64,000 bases of DNA from Poa pratensis (lineage: Eukaryota > Streptophyta > Magnoliopsida > Poales > Poaceae): positions 30,581,723-30,645,722 of the forward strand of contig CAMZMU010000027.1 in the NCBI GenBank assembly GCA_947311845.1, in the 5' to 3' direction. This document shows, piece by piece, positions 36,455 to 46,047 of the stretch (its first letter is position 1; each line of letters opens with the position of its first letter). The translations under genes and the position numbers were made by a program. The notes beneath the pieces were generated by a model. That model was given only the letters and a program-made list of their open reading frames with translations, searched no databases and had not been told where the DNA came from.

Positions 36455-37846
36455 ATGCAGTCTGAAGATTCACCTCTAGCTCCTTTTGATCCAGAGCCAG
36501 AAAGAACTTTTCTTGCAAGAAGGAGAGCAGCATCAGTGTCCTCAGTAGAAGATCAAGAGGATAGGCAGTCAGTAATCAACATGGGTGACCAAAAGTTGAG
36601 AGATTTATGGATCCCCAAGGATCAGTTGGCCAATACAGATGTTGTGATGCCATCCATCCAGGCAAACAACTGGGAGATCAAGCCTGCATTAATCAACATG
36701 GTGCAGCATAATCCATTCAAGGGCAGTGCCTTAGAGAGCCCTCATGAGCATATCAGAAATTTTCTTGAATATTGCAACACCCTGAAGCACAATGGAGTAC
36801 CTCCAGAGGCAATAAGGATGCAGCTGTTTCCATTTTCTCTATCTGGCCTTGCAAAGATGTGGTTCCATGCATTGCCAACCCACTGCAGAGACACTTGGGA
36901 GCATTTGTTGCAAGCATTCTTTGAAAGGTACTTTCCTCCCACCAAGGCAGCTGAGTGCAGAGACAAGATTACAAGATTTGTGTAATATGAAGATGAAAGC
37001 TTCTATGATACTTGTCAGAGATATCAAGGATTGATCAGAATGTGCCCTAATCATGGACAAGAACAGTGGATGATTTTGCAAACCTTTTACAAGGGCCTGA
37101 CAGAGCAGACTAGATCTTTTGTTGATTCAGCAGCTGGTGGAGGTATCATGAACAAAACACTTGATGAAGCCACAACATTGATAGAGAGTATGGCATCCCA
37201 TCATTTTTCCTGGACCAATGAAAGGATAGTGCATCCTAACCAACAGTCAGCAATTCAGTTAAGTGGCCAGAATGCACTTGAGGCAAAGCTGGACAGCCTG
37301 ACCAACCAGTTGTCACAGCTCATGCAAGAGAAGAATAGCAAGGCAATTGTGCATGTGAATCAAGTATCTTCTGCCTGTTTGATCTGTGGAAATGAAGGTC
37401 ACTCACCTCAGGAGTGTTCCTTGTTTGAAAACCCTGGAAACCAAGTAGCTGAAGTGAAATATGCCCAGAATCAAGGTGCATTTTCTCAGAGCTACAACCC
37501 TGCTTGGAGGAATCATCCCAACTTGTCCTACAAAAATACAAATCAGAAGAACTACCCTCAAGGAGCACAGCAGAATTTTGCTCAATCAAATCAGCAAAAT
37601 TTCAGACCTCAAGGAAATATGCAGTATCAGCAGTATCAACAGCAACAACAACAGCAACCTCAGCAGCAACAGCAGCAAGCAAATCAGCAAAATGCATCTA
37701 GCAATCAGTTAGAAATCAGTGAAATGATGAGACTCCAGAAGGAAATGTTCAGTGGTATGCAGGAAACTATGAAGATGCAGTCAGAATTGTTTTTCAAAAC
37801 AATGCAAACACTTACAGCTGGTATTTCTAATGCTCAAGTAGCCTAG
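36455..37846 (+). pseudogene. Gag of the Athila-like element, one internal stop
   Basis: Structural particle protein. One frame from ATG at 36455 with a single TAA at 36983-36985, most simply a changed CAA. The gag core is at about 36650-37130 (NPFKGSALESPHEHIRNF, LAKMWFHALP, FFERYFPP). A CCHC zinc knuckle CLICGNEGHSPQEC lies at 37378-37419. A Gln-rich segment follows (37624-37692), with runs of CAG and CAA. It ends at TAG 37844-37846, where a frame for the linker to protease continues. The leader between primer site and gag is split by the composite Tat-like element. Confidence 0.85.
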
Positions 37847-39004
37847 CCAGTGAACAAGTTGCCTGCTCAAGCTGAGAAAAATCCTAAGCAGTGTGGAGCA
37901 ATTGAGATAGTAGAGGCAGTGACAACTAGAAGTGGAGTAAACACAGCTCCAGTGCTGAAAACACCACCAAAAATGACTTATGTTGCACCAGCTAGAAGAA
38001 CAACAGGGCAACAGCCTCATGAAGGAGCCTCGCGAGGGCTAAGTTCCTCGTCGAGGTCTCACTTGAAGCCTCGCGAGGGAGAGCCTCGTGAGGGAGGTGG
38101 ATAACCTCGCGAGGGAGAGCCTCATGAGGAAGGTGCAGAGCCTCGTGAAGAAGTCACAGCAAACACTTTAGCTCCTGAAGAGGCAGTAGAACCAGCAGCT
38201 GAAGCTGAAAATGCAGAGAAATCAGCAGGAAATTCGGTGGAAAATGCTCAGCCAGCTGACAAGCCAGATGTTGCGGCAAAACCAGCTTCTGTAGTTCAGA
38301 AGCCTGTTGCACAGAAAATCCCATTTTCAGAGAGACTAGAGAAAACTAAGGAAGAAAAGCAATATGCCAAGGTCTTGGAGACCATGAAGGAAGTTCAGAT
38401 TACTATCCCATTCTTGATGCAGTGCTACACATCCCTCTCTATGCAAAATTCTTCAAAGATCTGATGACCAAGAAAAGAAGTCTAGAGGATCCAGAAATTG
38501 TTGCTCTGACAGAGGAGTGCAGTGCGGTTATTCTGAATTATATGTCCAAGAAGCTTGGTGATCCAGGGAGTTTTAGTATCCCTTGTGTAGTTGGAAAAAG
38601 AACATTTACAACATTGTGTGATCTAGGTTCATTAGTAAGTGTGTTACCACTAGCTGTCAGCCAGATTTTGTAGTTAGGAGCTCTGAAGCCTACCTCCATG
38701 ACATTGCAATTAGCTGACAGAACTCTGAGGAAACCAGCTGGGATTCTTGAAGATGTGCCAGTTCAAGTTGGAAATTTTGCTTATCCAGTAGATTTGGTGG
38801 TGCTGGAGATGGAAGACAACTCAGAATCCATGATACTAGGCAGGCCATTTCTTGCAACAGATAGGGCAATTATTGATGTGAAAGGTGGAACACTAAAATT
38901 GCAATTTGTTTCAGAGGAAGCTGAGTTCAGCATGAAGCATGCTTCTCACATGCCAAACATACTTGAGCAGAGTGTGTTGGACACTTTTCATAGATGTAGT
39001 TGAA
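37847..39004 (+). pseudogene. Protease region of the Athila-like element
   Basis: It contains a linker (37850-38236), then an aspartic protease of Athila type with CDLGSLVSVLP at about 38618-38650 and MILGRPFL near 38830. Lesions: stop at 38102, one lost base near 38418, TAG at 38671-38673, and a 37-base insertion at about 38991-39027 that repeats 22 bases. Not functional as read. Confidence 0.75.
38021..38155. repeat. CCTCGCGAGG palindrome cluster between gag and protease
   Basis: Starts GAAGGAGCCTCGCGAGGGCT, as in the LTR, and holds about six variants of CCTCGCGAGGGA. It lies in the open frame after gag, which stops at TAA 38102-38104 inside the cluster. Confidence 0.8.
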
Positions 39005-39027
39005 TAGAGTGTGTTGGACACTTTTCA
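38969..39027 (+). repeat. 22 bp direct repeat with 37 bp period
   Basis: AGAGTGTGTTGGACACTTTT at 38969 recurs at 39006. The 37-base insertion between the starts shifts the frame by +1 and brings a stop. It is the only gain-type frameshift seen in the window. Confidence 0.85.
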
Positions 39028-40877
39028 AGAATTGCAGCCAGATGAGCCTGAAGCACAAGTGTTTGTGACAACTGATAGTGTAAATCCACAGGAGCTATGT
39101 GCAATAAATCTTTGTGAAGAAGAAACAGAGGAAGAAGAAAGTGAAATTCCTCAGCCAGCTCATCATTCCATTGTGGAGCTAAAAGAATTATCATCTCATC
39201 TGAAATATTCTTTCTTGGAGAAGGAAAAAATTCATCCAGTGATAATTAGGTCAGCTCTGGATAATGCACAGGAAGAAAGTTTATTGTCAGTACTGAGATT
39301 ATACAAAAATGTGATTGGTTATTCCATTGATGATATCAGAGGCATAGATGAGAAAATTTGCTCTCACAAGATACATTTGGAAGAAGGCAGTAAACCAACT
39401 AGAGAAGGTCAGAGAAGGCTGAATCCTGCAATGCAAGATGTTGTCAAGAAAGAAGTCCTAAAATTGCTCAAAACAGGCATGATTTATCCTATTTCTGACA
39501 GTGAGTGGGTGAGTCCAATTCATATAGTGCCCAAAAAAGGAGGATATACAGTGGTAGAAAATGAAGAAGGTAGATTGATGACCACAAGACCTGTCACTGG
39601 TTGGAGAATGGTTAATGATTTCAGAAAACTGAATAAGGCAACTAGGAAGGATCACTTTCCTTTGCCATTTATGGATCAGATGTTGGAAAGGCTGGCAGGA
39701 CATAAATTTTATTGCTACCTAGATGGATACTCTGGTTTTCTGCAAATTCCTATCCATCCAGCTGATCAAGAAAAACCACATTCACTTGTCCCTATGGAAC
39801 ATTTGCTTACAAGAGATTACCATTTGGCATGTGCAATGCACCTGGCACATTTCAGAGGTGTATGATGTCCATTTTTTCTGATCACATTGAAAAAATCATG
39901 GAAATGTTCATGGATGACTTCACAGTCTATGGAAAGGATTTCATCACTTGTCTGAAAAATTTGACAGCTGTGTTACACGGATGTTCTGAGCAGAATTTGA
40001 TACTGAACTGGGAAAAATGCCATTTTCTTGTTACTGAAAGAATTGTGCTTGGACATCTAGTGTCAGCCAGAGGGATAGAAGTGGACATAGCAAAAGTAGA
40101 TGTGATTGCTAAATTACCTCCCCTGAAAATGTGAAAGGAATTCAGAGTTTCCAAGGCCATGCTGGTTTTTACAGAAGGTTCATCAAGGATTTCTCTCTAA
40201 TTGCAAAGCCTCTCACAAGACTGCTAAATCAAGATGTCAAGTTTGTGTTTGATGAAGCATGTATGCAAGCATTCAACAAGTTGAAAGAAGCTCTCATTAC
40301 AGCCCCAATTGTGCAGCCATCTGACTGGACTCTGCCATTTGAGCTGATGTGTGATGCTAGTGATTATGAAGTAGGAGCAGTGCTTGGACAGAGGAAGGAG
40401 AAAGCTCTTCATGTGATTCATTATGCCAGCAAGACACTAGATGATGCTCAGATCAATTATACCACCACAGAAAAGGAATTACTTGCAGTGATATTTGCAT
40501 TTGATAAGTTCACGCCATACCTTGTTGGACACAAGTGCATTGTCTACACTGACCATGCAGCAATAAGGTACTTGATCAAGAAAAAAGATGCAAAGCCAAG
40601 GCTGATCAGATGGATACTTCTGCTACAAGAATTTGATATTGAGATAAAGGACAAGAAATGATCTGAAAATTCAGTGGCAGATCATCTGTCCAAAATTAAT
40701 TATCCTAAAAACAGAGAGATACAAGATGGAATACCAGGTGAACAACTGATGAAAGTAAATGCAAGTTCTCCATGGTATGCTGACATAGTGAATTACCTAG
40801 CTTGTGAAATTATTCCAGCTGAGATGACCTACCAGCAGAGAAAGATATTTGTGCATGATGCAAAGAGCTACTACTGA
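39005..40877 (+). pseudogene. Reverse transcriptase and RNase H of the Athila-like element
   Basis: RT covers about 39360-40110, with YLDGYSGFLQIPI near 39716 and FMDDF at 39907 in place of the commoner YVDD, normal for Athila. RNase H covers 40300-40640 ([39 protein letters not shown]). One-base losses lie near 39775 (A run) and 40118 (C run). In-frame stops are TGA at 40659-40661 and TGA at 40875-40877. Otherwise the frame is well conserved. Confidence 0.85.
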
Positions 40878-42104
40878 GATGAGCCATTCTTGTACAAGCA
40901 TTGTACAGATGGAATTATCAGAAGATGTGTGCCAGCAGAAGAAATAAATGATGTCATGTTCCAATGCCATGCAGGCATGTATGGAGGGCATGCAGGAGTA
41001 ATGAAGACCCAAGCAAAAATTCTCCAGGCTGGATTCTACTGGCCAAATCTGTTCAAAGATGTGCATGAGTATATCAAGCAGTGTGATCCTTGTCAGAGAG
41101 CAGGAAAAATATCAAGAAGAAATGAAATGCCTCAGGAGGGAATTTTAGAAGTGGAACTGTTTGATGTGTGGGGAGTAGATTTTGTTGGACCCTTGCCATC
41201 ATCAAAAGGATACAAGCATATATTGGTAGCAGTGGACTATGTGTCCAAATGGATTGAAGCAATACCCACTGTCAGTGCTGATTCCAAGTCAGTATGCAAA
41301 TTATTCAAAACAGTCATATTTCCCAGATTTGGAGTTCCTAGAGTAGTGATCAGTGATGGTGGAGCTCATTTCAACAATGAACAGCTAGAGAAGCTCCTGA
41401 GCAAGTATGGTGTGAAAATCCACAGAGTGATAACACCTTATCACCCTCAAGCCAATGGACAAGTGGAACTGTCCAACAGAGAAGTAAAACAGATTCTTGA
41501 GAAAGTTGTGTCCAAGTCCAGAGGAGATTGGTCAATGAAATTACCAAATGCCTTGTGGACATACAGGACAGGCTACAAAACACCAATTGGAATGTCTCCA
41601 TTCAGAATTGTGTATGGAAAAGCATGTCACTTACCTGTTGAGTTGGAGCACAGAGCTCAGTGGGCAATAAGGAAGCTGAACATGTATTTAGGAAAGGCTA
41701 GAGAAGCTAGAAAACTCCAGATGTGTGAATTAGAGGAGCTAAGAAATGATGCATATGAGAGTGCCAAGATATACAAGGAAAAGGCCAAGAAGTGGCATGA
41801 CAAGCACATACTCAGGAAAGATTTCAGTGTTGGGCAGACAATTTTGGTGTATGACTCCAAGCTGCATTTGTTCTTTGGAAAGTTCAAGTCAAGATGGTTT
41901 GGTCCCTGTGTTATCAAGAGAGACCTAGGACATGGTGCATTTGAAATGCAGAGCTCGACAGAGGGTACTTTCAAGGTAAATGGTCATAGGCTGAAGCATT
42001 ACAGAGCAGGAGAGCAGTTAAACACTGAAGATCAGGAAGGAACAGATGATGATGATGAAGCTGAGGATGAGCCCAATGCATCCTCTGCAGTTGAGAACCA
42101 GTGA
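40878..42104 (+). CDS. Integrase of the Athila-like element
   Basis: Open for over 400 codons after the TGA at 40875. The zinc region has H..H..C..C (CHAGMYGGHAGVMKT, then CDPC near 41090). The catalytic triad is in WGVDFVGP, VISDGGAHF and NGQVELSNRE (about 41170-41480). A C-terminal GHGAFEM...VNGHRLKHY domain precedes an acidic tail (DDDDEAEDE). No chromodomain and no envelope-like ORF follow. It was part of one polyprotein with RT in the intact element. Confidence 0.88.
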   Translation, partial: DEPFLYKHCTDGIIRRCVPAEEINDVMFQCHAGMYGGHAGVMKTQAKILQAGFYWPNLFKDVHEYIKQCDPCQRAGKISRRNEMPQEGILEVELFDVWGVDFVGPLPSSKGYKHILVAVDYVSKWIEAIPTVSADSKSVCKLFKTVIFPRFGVPRVVISDGGAHFNNEQLEKLLSKYGVKIHRVITPYHPQANGQVELSNREVKQILEKVVSKSRGDWSMKLPNALWTYRTGYKTPIGMSPFRIVYGKACHLPVELEHRAQWAIRKLNMYLGKAREARKLQMCELEELRNDAYESAKIYKEKAKKWHDKHILRKDFSVGQTILVYDSKLHLFFGKFKSRWFGPCVIKRDLGHGAFEMQSSTEGTFKVNGHRLKHYRAGEQLNTEDQEGTDDDDEAEDEPNASSAVENQ

Positions 42105-42300
42105 AGAAGCTACAGTCAAGCTATTGACTATAAACAAGCGCTCATCAGGAGGCAGCCTGATACCTTTTTATGTTATTTACATTTTTATTTCCTTTATTTG
42201 TTTTGTTTTGTGTGTTTTGCTTTGTATCTTTGTTTTTCAGATTTTAAATAAAGGAGAATGGAGAAGTCTTGGCTATGATCTCATGAAGCTTCTTACTCTT

Positions 42301-42385
42301 GAAGGAACCTCTCGAGGGCTGAGTGTCTTGCCGAGGTCTTTCAGATGCCTCGCGAGGGAAGGCAGAGCCTCGCAAGGGAGTCGCG
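42301..42385. repeat. CCTCGCGAGG palindrome cluster in 3' region
   Basis: Opens with GAAGGAACCTCTCGAGGGCT, matching the openings at 21021 and 38021, followed by CCTCGCGAGGGAAGG and CCTCGCAAGGGAG. Confidence 0.8.
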
Positions 42386-42750
42386 GCAGTGAACACCGGG
42401 TGGAAACATTCCAATCCTTAATCATTTTACATCATGAACATTATTGATATGCCATGTCTCTGAACTATGATCAAATTTGGCAATTTAAAGCTGTTTCAGT
42501 AAAAGTTTCATAGTGTTGCTCTGCTCTGATCATGTAGCACTTCATTTTATTGAGAATCTTGCATTTAATCTGGTTATTATTCTTGCAAAAGCTTATGTTC
42601 AGAAGCATTTATCAAATATAGAATTTATTCATTTCTCTGTTCAAAACTTTTGGAATACTAGATAATGCAATTGACTCAGAAACTGAATGTGATGATCCCT
42701 TTTAGAGCCATGTACTAACTGCATTTCTGCATGTTTGCATTTTTTGCATT

Positions 42751-43052
42751 AGCAAACATGATCTCTGGATTGTGATTTGCGAAGAACGAACGGTGAAACT
42801 AACTGAAAATTTTGGTAACAACAAGAAATTTTTGCATTAGCTACTGTGATCCCTGGATTGTAGTATGTGAAGCACTAACTGAAATTCTATAACTGAAACT
42901 GAAGCAATTTTTAGCATTAGCAGTTATAATCTCTGGATTGTAACCTGTGAAGCACTAACTATGTTAACTTGACAAGAAAATGACCAACTAACTCATTTTA
43001 TGCATTTGCACTAGCCTACTATGTTCCTGGGAACTGTAGCAGGTGAATGATG
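42751..43052 (+). repeat. Degenerate tandem repeats of 80-94 bp
   Basis: Units start at 42751, 42839, 42919 and 43013. Each begins after a TTGCATTAGC-like word and shares CTGGATTGT followed by TGTGAAGCACTAACT or a variant. Non-coding; either in the 3' part of the first Athila-like element or in the U3 of the next. Confidence 0.7.
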
Positions 43053-43457
43053 CATGTAAAATGCATACATGAACTTTACATTTTATTACTTGATATTCCA
43101 ACTTATTTGCATCATATATGGGTTATATTTATGTTTTATAATGATTTTAGAAGATAATTCATAGTTTCCCCATTTATTTGGAATTAACCCTGCAGAACCA
43201 GAAAACCCCTTTTCCCATGTTTTTGACTTTCAGTGACTCAAACGATGTCCAAATGACCTAAGATTTTACGGGGCTCAATATTTGGAAGGAAGAAGACGTA
43301 CGAGCTAAGGATCCACGAAAAAGGAAGTCCGAGGAGGGAATTAGGTGGTCCCACGCGGCCAGATTCCCTGGCCGCGTGAGGCACCCTCTCCCCCCCCCTC
43401 GTGGCTCCGATGTCGTCCGTTTTCGTCTCCGTGGCTTCGTCTTGACCTAAAACCGAC

Positions 43458-43465
43458 TATAAAAA
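43458..43465 (+). promoter_or_regulatory. TATA box of the second Athila-like LTR
   Basis: TATAAAAA, followed by a purine-rich leader. It fits the promoter position of an LTR that ends at 44613. Confidence 0.55.
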
Positions 43466-44618
43466 TAGTCCCCCGAGGAGTTTCGCAGAGAGGCGACAGA
43501 GAAACACAAAACCACGAAACAGGAGACAGAAGGCTACCGCCGGAGAAGGTCGGAGGGGGGAAACGCCGCCGGAATCACCTCCGGAAGGCTCCTCCATCCC
43601 CCTCCGGAGTCTCCATCAACACCACCATCAAGACCAGCACCATCTCCATCACCATCTTCGTGATCCACTTTATCCCCCTCATAGTTTGAGAGTTACCGAA
43701 CCCTAGATACTTGTTTTGTGCTCCTATTCATGTTTGTGATTGAGTACTTGTCATTATTTGTAGCTGAAGTTATATTTTCAGATTGTGTTGTATCACTTAT
43801 GTCATTGAATCATATCATGTCTTCGCGTTGTGAGTAGTTCTCTCATGTTCCTGGGGGCATAGGATGGATTGGCAATGATTTATTTATGACATGTGTTGGT
43901 ATTTTGTCTAGTGTTTATCTTTTTATGTAATTCTATGATGGTGTTGTGCGAACATCGACTGCACATCACTTCACCTATATGGGCTCAGAGGAGAACACCA
44001 TAGTGTAATAGAGTGAGGGAGACTTGGGGGGACATGTAAACCTGAGACCGAGTCATGAAGTTGCATTATGAGGGTATTAGTATCGGGGACCTTAGAGTGT
44101 AATGCTATGGTGGGACTTTATGTCTTAATAACTCTTGTGCAGTCATTTACTTGGCCATAAGAACCATCATAAGGGGTTTAGTTTATTTATTTAGCTTTCC
44201 CTAATTATGGCTCCGTCCAAAGAAGATTAAAACTTGACAAAATGTTTACCTTGTTGTTCTAGAAATATCTATGCCATGAAATCCATGTAGCCCTTGGGAA
44301 CATTTTCCACGCATAAGAAACACACACTTAAGCTTGTCCTCTTGCTGCATAGAGTATTGGGCTTTCTCTCTTTGAGAGCTTTAACTCATCATATTTATTT
44401 TCAGCTTTTTACTTTATTGCAAACTCTACACCAAAAACCCAAAAACACTTGCATCATTTAATCATTTTAGTTTGTCTAGTGCATAGATAATAAGAGAAGT
44501 GACACTCTTATTTGAGAGGATAAATACTTATACCTTCTACTCCTCGTGGGATCGATACTATACTTACACATTGAATATTTCAACGATCCTCTATACTTGT
44601 GGCTATCAAGACATTTTC

Positions 44619-44636
44619 TGGCGCCGTTGCCGGGGA
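44619..44636 (+). other. Primer binding site of the second Athila-like element
   Basis: TGGCGCCGTTGCCGGGGA, identical to 22494-22511. Confidence 0.85.
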
Positions 44637-44840
44637 GTGTAGCGCTTAAGTTTTTATTCTTATTTGCAGTAGATATTTATTTTCAGTTCTGCATTTCTTT
44701 TTGTTTGTTTTACATCTTGCAATCATCTAAGCTTGGGGAGGTTTTCCTCTTTAACTTGTTTGGTTGTGAGTTTTTCTTAGATTTACTTTCAGCTTAGCAT
44801 TCACTTTATTCATATATCAAAAATCCAAAAAAATTAGAAA

Positions 44841-45034
44841 ATGGAAAAAACCACAAAAACTCTTCCGGAAATAATGAATTCTTACTTTGAATTCATGAAA
44901 GCTTCTAAAATTGCTGAGGAATTTAGAGAGTTAACAGAACGGAAACTACTAAAAGATTTCATGGAAAATTTAAATTATATTGCTGGAGAGTGGTTTTTAT
45001 TCCATGATAATAAAACTTGTTGCTTTAAACATAC
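44841..45034 (+). pseudogene. N-terminal fragment of an ORF in the second Athila-like element
   Basis: Starts MEKTTKTLPEIMNSYFEF and continues for about 65 codons, ending where the inserted LTR begins at 45035. It is charged and probably helical, with no known motif. Its place after the primer site suggests the start of gag or of an extra leader ORF. The remainder is displaced by the insertion. Confidence 0.5.
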
Positions 45035-46027
45035 TGTCAGGGGCTACCCTGGGGTAGGGTCATGATATGGTATAAGCTGTGTCCAAGAGTGGACCGAGGT
45101 ATGGAGAAACCGAGACAGCAAGGCCCAGAAGGGGCCGAGATACAGTGCTGAAGCAAACCGAGATAGCCAGGCCCAGAAGGGGCCGAGATATTGTGATGGG
45201 GCTGACCGAGATAACCGGGCCCAGAAGGGGCCGGGATATGACTTTGGAGTAATCCGGCATATACTGACCGACATGTAACAACCGACATATGAATGTCGGT
45301 ATCTCAGTGTCTTCTCTTATGTGCAGAGGAGAATAGCTAAGGAAGGGAAATCCGGCATATCCAGCCGGGTTAAAGAGAAGAGGCGCAAAGTCAATGCCAC
45401 GATCACATCCCGTCTGACATGGAAGCGTGGCAGGAGGTATAGTGCAGGTTCGAAGTGACAGGCATGCTTATCTCTGACACCAGGCACACGTGGGAGCAGA
45501 TAACGAGGCAGTGCTGGGCTCGAGGCAGTACAGGTCATGTCCTGTCCGTCGCAGAGATATGCTCATGACCCCGTTACTGACACAGGGGTGACGATCACAC
45601 TGCTAGCGCATGCGCGCATGGTAGTAATCACGCTCCTGATACCAGCGCGCGTGGCTACAGTGCCGGGACGTGGCGATACCTCGGTCCAGGCTATAAAAGG
45701 AGCCCTCCCCCCTCCTGTGTGAGGGACGGTGCCCTGAGAGATCTTTTCCCCCACAACTAGTTTCTTCCTCCTTGAGAACTTGGCAATAGCTGAGTACATA
45801 CAGCTCGAGGAGCACCATTGTATTTGTGAGATCCCAGTATATCGTGACAGACAGGCAGGAGTAGTGATTTTACCTCCTCGCGAGGGCCCTGAACCTGGGT
45901 ATATCGTGTGTGCTTGTTGTGTTCTTTGCGTGCGCTCCTTAGCGCGCTAGCCCTCCCCGGTTCCACCAGCGTCCATCGGCCCCAACATAAACCATCCTAT
46001 GGCATCTGTCGTGATCACACCACGACA
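45035..46027 (+). repeat. 5' LTR of the second Tat-like element
   Basis: 993 bp, starts TGTCAGGGGC and ends CACGACA directly before the primer site. A TATA box CTATAAAAGG lies near 45690. It holds three 48 bp tandem repeats (45109-45245) in the U3. The partner LTR for dating is missing. Confidence 0.85.
45109..45245 (+). repeat. 48 bp tandem repeats in the LTR U3
   Basis: Units at 45109-45156, 45157-45204 and 45205-45245 (partial). Each contains GGCCCAGAAGGGGCCGAGAT or a one-base variant, itself partly palindromic (GGCC...GGCC). U3 repeats of this kind can act as promoter elements; no test is possible here. Confidence 0.9.
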
Positions 46028-46029
46028 GT

Positions 46030-46047
46030 TGGCGCCCACCGTGGGGC
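46030..46047 (+). other. Primer binding site of the second Tat-like element
   Basis: TGGCGCCCACCGTGGGGC, the same site as in the composite Tat-like element. Confidence 0.8.

Larger units (their letters stand above)
20830..42300 (+). mobile_element. Athila-like Gypsy retrotransposon, 5' LTR to integrase, interrupted
   Basis: The element has a 5' LTR (20830-22489), a primer binding site (22494-22511), gag (36455-37846), protease (about 38237-38996), RT-RNase H (39005-40877) and integrase (40878-42104). The composite Tat-like element inserted at 22660-36377 splits it between primer site and gag. A 3' LTR is not found; the right part is lost or lies beyond the elements inserted further right. 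No envelope-like ORF is seen after integrase. Several stops and frameshifts make it non-functional as read. The Athila assignment rests on the TGGCGCCGTTGCCGGGGA primer site, the FMDDF reverse transcriptase and the protease type. Confidence 0.8.
42105..43190 (+). other. 3' untranslated part of the Athila-like element and repeat-rich DNA
   Basis: No gene. The first part (42120-42250) has the form usual after Athila integrase (AACAAGCGCTCATCAGGAGG near 42133). It then holds the third CCTCGCGAGG cluster and four degenerate tandem units (42751-43052). Where this element ends and the next Athila-like LTR begins cannot be fixed. Confidence 0.5.
43191..45034 (+). mobile_element. Second Athila-like element: LTR, primer site, start of internal region
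   Basis: The LTR ends CA at about 44613, with the same primer site as the first Athila-like element at 44619-44636. A TATA box TATAAAAA lies at 43458-43465. The left LTR border lies somewhere at or before 43190. The internal part runs only to 45034, where the second Tat-like element begins. The rest must lie beyond that insertion, outside the window. Confidence 0.65.

Noticed and set aside
37624..37692. Gln-rich tract as a separate repeat feature of interest
   Set aside because: It is a CAG/CAA stretch in gag and such tracts are common; it is mentioned only within the gag entry.
42105..43190. Envelope-like ORF after Athila-like integrase
   Set aside because: Some Athila elements carry one, but no frame longer than about 130 codons or membrane-type sequence is present here; the 42046-42447 frame mostly overlaps integrase and repeats.
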